Positions 14,850 through 22,951 of a stretch of DNA of 38,936 nucleotides are shown piece after piece. Source of the DNA: Dehalococcoidia bacterium (GTDB taxonomy: Bacteria; Chloroflexota; Dehalococcoidia; UBA2979). How positions within the stretch are numbered: the stretch's first letter is position 1; every line of letters starts with the position of its first letter. The stretch spans positions 1-38,936 of the forward strand of contig JALOAM010000007.1 of NCBI GenBank assembly GCA_023228765.1, in the 5' to 3' direction. A program made the position numbers and the translations under genes. Under the pieces are notes generated by a model, which did not search any database, was not told where the DNA came from, and saw only the letters and a list, made by a program, of their open reading frames with translations.

Positions 14850-17800
14850 TGGCGATCACGGTCCGCGAATGGCGCGTGCGGCTGCACGCGATCGGTACGG
14901 ATATCCCGTCGGACGCCTCGGTCTCCCTCGTCCTGAGCGACGAGGAGCACCTGGCGGGCCCACCATCCGGGATCGGGTCGCAGTCGCTCTATCTGCTGGC
15001 CGGCCGGCTCGAGTCGCAGCCGTACACGCTCATTTTCGCCGATCTGGGCAACATCATCACCAGCCACTCGTTCGAGGGCGGCCAGCTCTCGATCATTGGC
15101 CGGTGGGCCGAAGTCCAGACCCGCGCGAACGGAGGGGAATGGACGCGCGCCGACCTGCGCCGGATCTCGCGTGTCAGCTGCCCGGGCCCGGCCGCATGGG
15201 AATGGGAGTTGACGAGTGACGCCTCCCTCATGCACGAGCTGCTGTTCGAGCGCTCGGCGGATATCCAGCTCTACCCGCTCGGGCCGGCGGCGGACTGGCA
15301 CCGCCATCCCGCCGTCGGATTCGCGACACCATACGACGCGGGCAGGCCGGGCGAGGTCCTGGACGTCGACGGCGATCTCGTCCGGGTCTCGCTCGACTCC
15401 GCCCAGTCGGTGCCCCGGGAGATGATCGGTGTCGTCCAGGATCACCTGGGCACACTCCGACTCGAGATGGCTGGCGCCTCGTATCCCGTGATCTCCTTCG
15501 CCGCGACGTCCGCGCCCGTGTCGATCGAGGAGGCGATCGGGCTTTGGATCGGCGATCCGCCTCGCATGCCCGCGGGCGTGTGGGTGGAGATGACCGGGCA
15601 CGCGTACTCGATCGGTCAGTACATCGATCCGTTCCGTCTCTGGTGGCCGGACGGGGTGCCGACCTCTCCCGTGACTCCTCGGCTGATCGGCCCCGCGATC
15701 GACGAGACCACCCAGGAGGTCACCGGGATCGGGTACCGGCTCGACGCGCTGGTGCGCGACGTCCTCGAGGGGGAGTTCGGCGGCCGGCGAATCCCGTACG
15801 ACAAGGACGCGCTCGAGGAGCTGGCCGCGCTGGGCGATGAGGGGCATTGGTTCGTCGCGGCGGGTCCGATCTCTCGCACGGAATTCCTCCGGGATTATGT
15901 CTGGCGGCCGTACCTCCTCGCGCCTCAGCTGCAGGCGGATGGCGCGCTGCACCCGCTCTCGGTCTGGACGGGAGACGCGGTCGACCCCACCGGCCTCTAT
16001 CGGTTCGATCGCGACAACGTGGAGGGTGTCGTCCGGTTCGATGCCGGTGGTACCGAGGTGGCGAATGCCTGGTGGATGGAGGCGCGCAGCGCGGACCGCC
16101 GTCTCCCAGTGGCGGCCACGGTGTTCCCCCGGCTCGACATCACGCCGACCATCCGGGCACGCACGACGGGCGCCACGATCGACGTCGAGCAGCCGCATGC
16201 GCTCCGGATGCCTGAGCAGGTGATGCGCCGGGTCTGGGCGGACGCCGCCCCGGATCTGTACGCCGCGCGGGTGTTCTCGCTCGCGGGCGCGGGGGTCGGC
16301 CGGTACTCCTTCGCCGCGGCGGTCGAGGACTCGAGTCCAGCGCCGGGTGACCTGGTCGTGCTCGATATGGATGACCTGCAGGCGCCGGAGGCGCAATCGG
16401 CGAGCCGGATGGGATCGCGCCTGGCGATCGTCATTTCCCGTACCCGCTCCTATGGGCCCGGGCGGCTGGCGTACGAGTACATGTGCTGGGATGCCGGGGC
16501 CCGAGCGCATTCACCCGATCACGCGGACGCCGCGCACGCCGACACCCATTCGGACTCGAACGCCCAAGGGCATTTCGACGCGCACTATGACGAGCACATC
16601 GACCTGCACCAGGACGAGGATCACGTCGATGGGCACGGGGACAACAACCATGGGGACGTGCATGAGGATTCGGCCCATGATGATACTCACGCTGATGGCG
16701 CCGATCACGTCGATCTCCACAATGATGGGGCGCACGCCGATGAGCATACGGATTCTCCGCACTCGGATCACCATACGGACACGCCGCATGGCGATCAGCA
16801 TTCTGACTACGATTGGCACCAGATTGGAGATCACTGCGATGCGCACGCGATCTCCGGAGGTGTCTGCAACCACACCGATACCCATTCGGACGAGGGGGCG
16901 CGGTCGGAACACATTGATCAGGCGCACGGTGACACCCATGACGACGAGGCGGAGGCGAATCAGCATGCCGACATCGACCACGCGGATGACCACGGTGACG
17001 GCGGGCATGTAGATCTGCATCACGACTCAGCGCATACGGATCAGCACATGGACGCCGGGCACGTCGACGACCACGCCGATCTTGCCCACACGGATCTGCA
17101 CCAGGACGGGGAGCATGCGGACGCTCACGATGACGCCGAGCATACCGACTGGCACTCCGACGCGCTGCACCAGGATGATCACGCCGACGGTGGTCACTCG
17201 GATACCCATGCGGATTCGCAACACACGGATAGCCATGGCGACATCGAGCACACCGACGAGCACACGGATTTCCACGGGGATTCCCACGGGGACCAGGGCG
17301 CTCACGCGGATGTGCCCCATGGGGATACGGCAGGCCCCGAGATCCATCAGGATCACCCGCACCAGGACTCGCCCCACGTTCCCCATAGCGACAGTCACAC
17401 CGACACGCCGCATTCGGACTCTCATGTCGACGTTCCGATCCACAGCGATCATGTCGACGTGACCGGGTTCCGGGCCTCGGAAGAGGGTCCGTGCAATCCG
17501 GAGCTCCTGACGGGGATCCCGTGCCACGACGACCAGCATAGCGACGCACCGATCCACACCGATCTTCACGGCGACACGCCGCATTCGGACGTACCGCACG
17601 CGGATTCCGGCGAGGTGGATCACGTCGACACTCCGCATTTCGATGAGGCGGCCCATTCGGATGTTCCGCATGAGGACGCGGCTCATCGCGATACCCACTC
17701 GGACACGGCGCACCAGGACGTCCCGCACTCGGATATCAGCCACTCCGATGCCCACGGGGACGACGGGCACTCGGATACCCATACCGATTCGGAGCATACC

Positions 17801-17881
17801 GATGCGCATTCCGACTCCGAACACTCTGACGCACACCGGGACGGGCCTCACAACGACGTCCACGCGGATCTGGTGAACTAA
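14849..17881 (+). CDS. Tail-tip/hub-like protein with long His-x-Asp repeat tail
   Basis: A 1010-residue two-part protein. Residues ~1-550 look like a siphophage tail-tip or baseplate hub protein: beta-rich, with 'GRYSFAAAVEDSSPAPGDLVVLDMDDLQ' and a closing 'SRLAIVISRTRSYGPGRLAYEYMCW', which is how hub proteins end. Residues 554-1010 are almost entirely a degenerate nonapeptide, H-x-D-x-H-x-D-x-x (for example HTDEHTDFH, HADEHTDSP). Two short islands break it, each holding a Cys pair spaced by nine residues (Cys663/Cys673 and Cys882/Cys892). The repeat is strongly acidic and His-rich, so metal binding is likely. Being next to a radical SAM/SPASM enzyme and near an HExxH hydroxylase-like protein, it may also be their substrate. 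Start ATG 14849 overlaps the previous stop (TGATG). Confidence 0.85.
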   Translation: MAITVREWRVRLHAIGTDIPSDASVSLVLSDEEHLAGPPSGIGSQSLYLLAGRLESQPYTLIFADLGNIITSHSFEGGQLSIIGRWAEVQTRANGGEWTRADLRRISRVSCPGPAAWEWELTSDASLMHELLFERSADIQLYPLGPAADWHRHPAVGFATPYDAGRPGEVLDVDGDLVRVSLDSAQSVPREMIGVVQDHLGTLRLEMAGASYPVISFAATSAPVSIEEAIGLWIGDPPRMPAGVWVEMTGHAYSIGQYIDPFRLWWPDGVPTSPVTPRLIGPAIDETTQEVTGIGYRLDALVRDVLEGEFGGRRIPYDKDALEELAALGDEGHWFVAAGPISRTEFLRDYVWRPYLLAPQLQADGALHPLSVWTGDAVDPTGLYRFDRDNVEGVVRFDAGGTEVANAWWMEARSADRRLPVAATVFPRLDITPTIRARTTGATIDVEQPHALRMPEQVMRRVWADAAPDLYAARVFSLAGAGVGRYSFAAAVEDSSPAPGDLVVLDMDDLQAPEAQSASRMGSRLAIVISRTRSYGPGRLAYEYMCWDAGARAHSPDHADAAHADTHSDSNAQGHFDAHYDEHIDLHQDEDHVDGHGDNNHGDVHEDSAHDDTHADGADHVDLHNDGAHADEHTDSPHSDHHTDTPHGDQHSDYDWHQIGDHCDAHAISGGVCNHTDTHSDEGARSEHIDQAHGDTHDDEAEANQHADIDHADDHGDGGHVDLHHDSAHTDQHMDAGHVDDHADLAHTDLHQDGEHADAHDDAEHTDWHSDALHQDDHADGGHSDTHADSQHTDSHGDIEHTDEHTDFHGDSHGDQGAHADVPHGDTAGPEIHQDHPHQDSPHVPHSDSHTDTPHSDSHVDVPIHSDHVDVTGFRASEEGPCNPELLTGIPCHDDQHSDAPIHTDLHGDTPHSDVPHADSGEVDHVDTPHFDEAAHSDVPHEDAAHRDTHSDTAHQDVPHSDISHSDAHGDDGHSDTHTDSEHTDAHSDSEHSDAHRDGPHNDVHADLVN
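16508..17878 (+). repeat. Degenerate 27-bp repeat array encoding H-x-D-x-H-x-D-x-x
   Basis: About 1.37 kb of imperfect 27-base units. The phase is clearest from about 17010 to 17290 and from 17760 to 17870. Units use CAC/CAT and GAC/GAT interchangeably and rarely match over long stretches, so selection acts on the protein. The array also keeps long reading frames open on the other strand; these are by-products of the repeat. Confidence 0.9.
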
Positions 17882-17882
17882 T

Positions 17883-19142
17883 ATGACGATCGAGCTGAAT
17901 CCGGTTGGCGTAAAGTGCAATCTCGCCTGCACCTACTGCTACGAGACGGAGATGCGGGAGGCCGGAAACTACGGCCCGAAGGATTACGACCTGGACGCGA
18001 TGCAGGCCGGTCTGCTGGCGGAGATCGGCCGGGAGCGAGGGGGCTCCTGGACACTCCACGGCGGGGAACCGCTCCTGATGCCGGCGGAGGACATTGAGGC
18101 GATGTGGGCGTGGGGCGAGGAACGCGGCCATCAGATGGGGATCCAAACAAACGGCTCGCTGATCACCGACCGTCACGTCGAGCTCGCCCTGCGCTACCAG
18201 GTGCCGATGGGCATCTCGATCGACGGGCCCGGCGAGATGAACGACCTGCGCTGGCGGGGCACGATCGAGAAGACCCGGGAGGCCACGGCCGCCACGGAGG
18301 CCGCGATCGAGAAGCTGACGCGGGCCGGCGTCCGGACGTCGGTGATCATCGTGCTCCACCGGCTCAACATGGATCCGGCCCGGCGCGACACCTTCAAACG
18401 CTGGATCCGGCACCTCGACGAGATCGGGATCACCGGCGTGCGATTCCACCCGATGGAGATCGACGCTCGAGCCGGTGATCACGCACCACCCGTCGAGGAA
18501 TACGTCGCGTTCTACCGGGACATGCGGGAGTACATGGAGACCCTTCCGCGGCTGAGGATCGACATCATCCAGGATATCCGCCGCCTCCTGATTGCCGAGG
18601 ACGACCGGACGACCTGCACCTGGAACGCCTGCGACCCCTACACGACAGCCGCCGTCCACGGGGTCGATGGGCAGGGGACGCGGACGAATTGCGGCCGCAC
18701 GCAGAAGGACGGGGTGATGGCGCCGAAGGCGGACGCGGTCGGATTCGAGCGCTACGTCGCGCTCTACTACACCCCCCAGGAAGCGGGCGGGTGTCAGGGG
18801 TGCCGGTTCTTCTCGCTGTGCAAAGGCCAGTGTCCGGGCGAGGGGATCGATGGAGACTGGCGGAACCGCTCGATGTACTGCGCGCTCTACTTCGCCCTCT
18901 TCGCGGACGAGGAGGCCCGGCTCCGGAAATCGGGGATCGTGCCCGTCTCGCTGGCGCCGGACCGCGAGGCGATCGAGCGGGCGATGGTCGACGTCTGGTC
19001 ACGGGGCGGGCGGTTCTCCGTCTCGGCCGCGCGGAAGGTGGCGAGCGGCCGGGTGACGGGCACCGGCGCCGGAGGCACGCACGGGGACGTACCTCATGGG
19101 GACTCTCACGGGGATCACACCGATTCCGGGCGGAACAACTGA
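17883..19142 (+). CDS. Radical SAM/SPASM peptide-maturase-like enzyme with HxD tail
   Basis: A 419-residue enzyme. The radical SAM 4Fe-4S motif is Cys12-x3-Cys16-x2-Cys19 (CNLACTYCYE), followed by LHGGEPLL (the GGE motif) and the TIM-barrel strands GIQTNGSLI and GISIDGPGEMND. The C-terminal part has a SPASM/Twitch-like Cys set: CTWNAC, NCGRTQ and CQGCRFFSLCKGQC (C-x2-C-x5-C-x3-C), ending at NRSMYC. SPASM enzymes such as anSME, sactisynthases and FxsB-type proteins modify peptides or proteins. The final 20 residues include four HxD triplets (His400 to Asp411) plus HTD, the same motif as the preceding gene product. It starts two bases after the hub gene, without a clear ribosome-binding site, so it is probably coupled. 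Confidence 0.9.
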   Translation: MTIELNPVGVKCNLACTYCYETEMREAGNYGPKDYDLDAMQAGLLAEIGRERGGSWTLHGGEPLLMPAEDIEAMWAWGEERGHQMGIQTNGSLITDRHVELALRYQVPMGISIDGPGEMNDLRWRGTIEKTREATAATEAAIEKLTRAGVRTSVIIVLHRLNMDPARRDTFKRWIRHLDEIGITGVRFHPMEIDARAGDHAPPVEEYVAFYRDMREYMETLPRLRIDIIQDIRRLLIAEDDRTTCTWNACDPYTTAAVHGVDGQGTRTNCGRTQKDGVMAPKADAVGFERYVALYYTPQEAGGCQGCRFFSLCKGQCPGEGIDGDWRNRSMYCALYFALFADEEARLRKSGIVPVSLAPDREAIERAMVDVWSRGGRFSVSAARKVASGRVTGTGAGGTHGDVPHGDSHGDHTDSGRNN

Positions 19143-20536
19143 TGGATCGATTGCCGTTTCGACTGCCCGACTTCACCCGGCGTCAGTGGGTCAGCACGCG
19201 CGCCCGGGAGGCCTGGGAACCTCGCCTGCAGGCGATCACGCAGGCCTGGGGGGAGATTGAGCGCGAGAGCGTCGAGGCCTACGTACGCCGCGCCGCGCTG
19301 ACGAATCTCCGGCCCGATCACCTCGCGCAGGAAACGGAATGGGCGGCGCGCCGAGGTCTCATCCTGCTGCCGCTCCGCCAGCTCGCGCGCGCCGCCGAGT
19401 ACAGCGCCTCGAGTGAGGCACCCCGGCCCGGGCAGGAATGGGATTACCGCGCCGTCTACCTCCGCACCGACACGGTCGCGGAGTGGACGGACGCGTGGCG
19501 GGCGTCGGATGATCACGCGCTCGGCGATCTGCTGGGCTATCCGCTCTGCTGCCGGGACGCCTTCCAGCGGATCTGGGTCCGGGATCAGCAGGTCGATACG
19601 ACCTGGGCGATGGTGGCTGATCCGGCCGGAGAGACGGTCGAGCTGAGAGACATCGACCCACACAACCAGATCCTCGGCAGGTGGGCCGGATACCGCGCCG
19701 TCCCGCACCTGCCGTGCTCCTGGACGTGTGCGCGGACGCGCCTCTTCGGCCGGCTCCTGATCGACCTCGGCCGCCGTCGCGGCTACGGGCAGGCGATGGA
19801 CTGGCTCGAGGAGGCGCTGTCATGGCCCTACGAGTGGTCGGCGCTCCACGGGATCGCGGAGATCCGGAGCCCCATCCTGCGCATCGCGACGCGCACCGAC
19901 GCGACGGCCAGCCGCTACACCGTCCGGATCCACTCCGACCACTACCCGGAGGCCGGCGCCGCTGGAACCCGGTTTCCGTTCCGGACCCGGCGCCAGCTCC
20001 ACCAGCTCGCGCGCACGGCGCCGGCGTCCCGGAACGGCTTCACGAGCGCGGCCGCGATGGACGCCGCGCACGGCGTGCTGATCCAGGCCGCCGCGCCGAT
20101 GGTGGGCGGGGCCGGGTCCGTGCTCGACCTGGGCGCCGGGGACGGCACGCTGGCGGAGCGGATCGGAGAGGCCCTGGGCGCGCCGGTGCGGGTGGGGGTG
20201 GAGGTCGACCCGGGCCGGGCCCGCGCGGCCACGGGCGGAGTCGAGGTGCGCGCCGCCGGGATCGCGGATACGGACCGGTGGGCGGAGGCCTATGACCTGG
20301 TGATCCTCATGCCCGGGCGCCTCGAGGAGATGACGGAGGATGAGCGCCGGCGTGTACGGTACGCGCTGCGCAGCCGGACCCAGACCGTCCTCCTCTACGC
20401 GTACGGCGACTGGCTCGGCCGCGCCGGCGGGCTGACCCCCCTCGTCGCGCGCACGCTGCCGGGCGCGGTACTGGCCGGCCCCGAGATCGCGCGTGACGGC
20501 GCGGCCGCCGCGCTCTACACCCTCGCGCCGGTGTAG
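19142..20536 (+). CDS. DUF483-like domain fused to class I SAM methyltransferase
   Basis: A 464-residue protein starting at TGATG overlap. The N-terminal ~300 residues carry LLGYPLCCRDAF (near residue 135) and HLPCSWTCARTRLFG (near 190). This is the 'GYP.CC..F ... H.PCs..C' pattern I associate with DUF483-like proteins, probably a metal-binding fold. The C-terminal ~150 residues are a class I methyltransferase: motif I VLDLGAGDGTLAERI (about 327-341), then VGVEVDPGRARAA with the acidic residue that binds the SAM ribose. Its place directly after the radical SAM gene suggests it acts on the same tail protein, though DNA or rRNA methylation cannot be ruled out. Confidence 0.75.
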   Translation: MDRLPFRLPDFTRRQWVSTRAREAWEPRLQAITQAWGEIERESVEAYVRRAALTNLRPDHLAQETEWAARRGLILLPLRQLARAAEYSASSEAPRPGQEWDYRAVYLRTDTVAEWTDAWRASDDHALGDLLGYPLCCRDAFQRIWVRDQQVDTTWAMVADPAGETVELRDIDPHNQILGRWAGYRAVPHLPCSWTCARTRLFGRLLIDLGRRRGYGQAMDWLEEALSWPYEWSALHGIAEIRSPILRIATRTDATASRYTVRIHSDHYPEAGAAGTRFPFRTRRQLHQLARTAPASRNGFTSAAAMDAAHGVLIQAAAPMVGGAGSVLDLGAGDGTLAERIGEALGAPVRVGVEVDPGRARAATGGVEVRAAGIADTDRWAEAYDLVILMPGRLEEMTEDERRRVRYALRSRTQTVLLYAYGDWLGRAGGLTPLVARTLPGAVLAGPEIARDGAAAALYTLAPV

Positions 20537-20538
20537 CC

Positions 20539-20967
20539 ATGGCGATCGCCGGGTTCATTTGGACGGATGACGATGGCGCGCACGACATCGAGCTCGTGCG
20601 GCCACTCATGCGAGTGGTACCCGCGATCCGTCGGCCCACGTGGTCGGAGGAGGCGATCGGCGGGGCCGTCCAGACCGCGCAGAGCCCGGCGCCGGCCGCC
20701 GAGATCTCCGGGGAAATCCGGTTCGTGGCGAACGTGCAGGCCGTCCTCGACATGCTCTCCTCCCGGCGCGGCGACACGCTGACGTACTACGAGGAGCGGA
20801 CCGGCGGGCAGGTCACGGTGCCGGTGATTCTGGTCGACGGCGAGCCGGGCCGCGCCGGCGGTGCGGGCCTGTACCCGGACCCCGACCGATACAGCCACGG
20901 GGAATACGCCGCGGCCGTCCGCCTCCGCCGGGTCGACGGTGGCACCTTCGCCGGGCTGTTCTCATGA
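20539..20967 (+). CDS. Tail-region protein, paralogue A
   Basis: A 142-residue protein of unknown function. It shares a clear pattern with the next gene: RPLMRVVP..RR, a Glu-x-x-Gly-x-Ile-Arg-Phe strand, MLSSRRGDTLTYYEERTGG, and PDRYSHGEYAAAVRLRR near the end. The beta-rich character and location suggest a small tail-tip or fibre-attachment protein. It starts two bases after the methyltransferase stop. Confidence 0.75.
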   Translation: MAIAGFIWTDDDGAHDIELVRPLMRVVPAIRRPTWSEEAIGGAVQTAQSPAPAAEISGEIRFVANVQAVLDMLSSRRGDTLTYYEERTGGQVTVPVILVDGEPGRAGGAGLYPDPDRYSHGEYAAAVRLRRVDGGTFAGLFS

Positions 20968-21581
20968 GCGCCCGGTTCCGCTGGACGGACTCAGCCGGTG
21001 ATCACGAGGTCGTCCTTGCCCGGCCGCTCATGCGCGTGGCGCCGAGAGCTCGCCGCCTCGAGTGGCGGAGCGAGGCCCATTCCGGGGTGATCCATACCGA
21101 GCGCTCGGCCTCGACCGTCTACGAGATCGAGGGCACGATCCGGTTCCACGCCGACCCGATGGAGCTGGTGGGGATGCTGTCAGCGCGGCTCGGTCGGCCG
21201 ATCACGTACGCCGAGGAGCGGGGCGGCCTGCTGCTCACCTGGACGGGCCTGCTCATGGAGATCTCGCCCGGAGGGGACTGGGTGGCGGCACTCGAGCCCG
21301 ACGCCGACCGCTACAGCCACGGCGAGTACTCCGCGATGGTCCGGTTGCGACGTCGCGGCGGCGAGACGTACGAGGCACTGTTCGAGGCGCTGCAGCCGGC
21401 GTTCCTGGTGGAGGACGGCTCCGGCGGCTACCAGGTCGCGACCACCGGCCCGGGCGACGTCGTGATCGTGGATGACGGGCATGGCGGGCTCACCTTCGCC
21501 GCGAGCGGGACGGAGGTGGCGCGCCTGGCGGATATGCGGCCGTCGACCGGCCCCAGCTACGAACTTTTCGAGATCGCATGA
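20964..21581 (+). CDS. Tail-region protein, paralogue B with C-terminal extension
   Basis: A 205-residue relative of the preceding gene product: RPLMRVAPRARR, EIEGTIRFHADPMELVGMLSARLGRPITYAEERGG and DADRYSHGEYSAMVRLRR align along ~140 residues. About 60 extra residues follow (DDGHGGLTFAASGTEVARLAD...), beta-rich and possibly a tip domain. Starts at ATG 20964, overlapping the previous stop. The pair arose by tandem duplication and has since diverged. Confidence 0.8.
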   Translation: MSARFRWTDSAGDHEVVLARPLMRVAPRARRLEWRSEAHSGVIHTERSASTVYEIEGTIRFHADPMELVGMLSARLGRPITYAEERGGLLLTWTGLLMEISPGGDWVAALEPDADRYSHGEYSAMVRLRRRGGETYEALFEALQPAFLVEDGSGGYQVATTGPGDVVIVDDGHGGLTFAASGTEVARLADMRPSTGPSYELFEIA

Positions 21582-21766
21582 AATCGACATCGACTCCAGT
21601 CACCGCGGAACAGTGGGCGGCGCTTGAGCTGCCCCTGCGCGAATACGAGCGGGCCCAGGCACGCATGCGTCTGGTGCTCGCGGCCATCGCTCCCGTCGGC
21701 GCCGTGCTCAACGCGGAGGCCCGGCGGTGGGACTATCCTCCAGATCCGGATCGGGTACAACCATGA
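21578..21766 (+). CDS. Small protein before the holin, unknown
   Basis: A 62-residue protein overlapping both neighbours by four bases. It is largely helical (LPLREYERAQARMRLVLAAIAPVGAVLNAEARRW), with one weakly hydrophobic stretch too short and charged-flanked to be a sure membrane segment. Its place at the head of the lysis genes may mean a role there, but there is no motif to support it. Confidence 0.65.
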   Translation: MKSTSTPVTAEQWAALELPLREYERAQARMRLVLAAIAPVGAVLNAEARRWDYPPDPDRVQP

Positions 21767-22308
21767 CGCCGCCACCGCTCCTCAAGACCGCCCTGCAGGT
21801 GATCACCGACGGCCCCCCCGCGGCGAAGCTCGGGGCCACTGGCTTCGCCGTCCTTCTGGCCGCGCTGACCGACGTCGCGACGGGGGTGGCTTTCGCGAGC
21901 GTCGTGGCACTCTGGCTCGCCGACATGCTCCTCGGGTTGCTCCGCGCGATCTCCGAGCGGCAATTCTCCTTCTGGCGGTTTCTGGAGGGCTTCTCGAAGG
22001 GCGCGGCGGCGGCGCTCGGGATCTACCTGGCCACGATCCTCGACACGATGGGCGCCGCCGCCGTCCCGAGCTATCAGGGTAATTTCGCGAGCACGGGCGC
22101 GATGGCGGGAATCGCGTTCGCTCTCGCCTGGTCGGCGCTGGAAAATCTCGGCCACTGGTTCCCCGCGGTCGCGGAAAAGCTGCGCGGCCGACTCTCGGGT
22201 CAGGCGCCCCCGGAGCGCATCGAGCTCGCGGGGCTGAGCGAGGAGACCCGGTCTCAGCTGAGGACCCTCGCCGCGCAGGATCCACAGGCCAAGCGGGGTG
22301 GGCCATGA
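21763..22308 (+). CDS. Holin, phage_holin_4 family-like
   Basis: A 181-residue membrane protein starting at ATG 21763 (ATGA). It has three or four hydrophobic segments: LGATGFAVLLAALTDVATGVAFASVVALWLADMLLGLL, AAAALGIYLATIL, and TGAMAGIAFALAWSALENLG. The order 'D...G...a...R.fS..R...G..KKg...l' matches the toxin-secretion/phage_holin_4 family. The C-terminal ~50 residues are charged and cytoplasmic. It would open the inner membrane for the endolysin encoded 640 bases downstream. Confidence 0.85.
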   Translation: MTPPPLLKTALQVITDGPPAAKLGATGFAVLLAALTDVATGVAFASVVALWLADMLLGLLRAISERQFSFWRFLEGFSKGAAAALGIYLATILDTMGAAAVPSYQGNFASTGAMAGIAFALAWSALENLGHWFPAVAEKLRGRLSGQAPPERIELAGLSEETRSQLRTLAAQDPQAKRGGP

Positions 22309-22754
22309 GCAGGCTGGAGCCCCGAATCTCGGTGCCGGGCCGGATGCCACCGGCGGCACCCGATCTGGACCTCGAATACAAGCAGTGTCGCTCACCCGCG
22401 GGCGACGTGTGGGTTTCGTACAGCGTGAGTCGGAATATCTGGCGGATCCGTGATGACGTGCTGATCGTCGACACCCGGCACGGGAGAGACTTCGTCGTTC
22501 CGGCTGGTTACGAGACCGACCTCTCGAGCGTGCCGCGGCTGGCATGGTGGCTCATCGCTCCGTTCGAGCTGAGTGTGTTCGCACCGCTCGGTCACGACCC
22601 GCTCTACGGCGGACTGGACGCGCGGTACACGAGAGCCGAGGCCGATCTCCTATTCCTCGACCTGATGGTGATCGAGCTCGTCCCGCGCTGGCGGCGAGAA
22701 CTCGCGTACCCGGCCGTTCGGTTGCGCGGCGGACCGCGATGGAGGGGACGATGA
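22305..22754 (+). CDS. DUF1353-like phage protein
   Basis: A 149-residue protein with the DUF1353 signature: FVVPAGYETDLSSVPRLAWWLI, then APLGHDPLYGG and a 'RAEADLLFLDLMVIELVPRWRRELAYPAVRLRGG' end. DUF1353 proteins are common next to phage lysis genes, and their function is not established. The conserved His-Asp (HDPLY) may mark an active or metal site. It overlaps holin and the next small gene by four bases. Confidence 0.9.
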   Translation: MSRLEPRISVPGRMPPAAPDLDLEYKQCRSPAGDVWVSYSVSRNIWRIRDDVLIVDTRHGRDFVVPAGYETDLSSVPRLAWWLIAPFELSVFAPLGHDPLYGGLDARYTRAEADLLFLDLMVIELVPRWRRELAYPAVRLRGGPRWRGR

Positions 22755-22951
22755 AGGCGGCGGATGTTCAGGCGGCGGTCACGGCCGCCGCGCTCGAGGA
22801 GGCACGGGTGTGCTCCGCGCTCGACGTCACGATCCCGCTCCTCGATGAGCTGGCGAAGGGCGTGGGCGGCCGGCGGTTCTGGCTCGGGTGGGGGATGCGG
22901 GCCCTGGTGGCGGCGCTCCGCGAGTACCGTCAGTGGAGGTGCGGGCGATGA
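22751..22951 (+). CDS. Small helical protein between DUF1353 and endolysin genes
   Basis: A 66-residue, Ala/Glu/Arg-rich helical protein (MKAADVQAAVTAAALEEARV...). It starts at ATG 22751 and overlaps both neighbours by four bases. There is no signal peptide and no clear membrane helix, so a spanin role is not supported. Function unknown. Confidence 0.65.
   Translation: MKAADVQAAVTAAALEEARVCSALDVTIPLLDELAKGVGGRRFWLGWGMRALVAALREYRQWRCGR

Noticed and set aside
16508..17878. CRISPR-like or satellite array
   Set aside because: The units are imperfect, in frame and protein-coding; there are no identical repeats with unique spacers.
16431..17932. Long minus-strand and alternative-frame open readings (up to ~370 residues) across the repeat region
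   Set aside because: They are by-products of the 27-base HxD repeat, which lacks stop codons in several frames; their translations are low-complexity.
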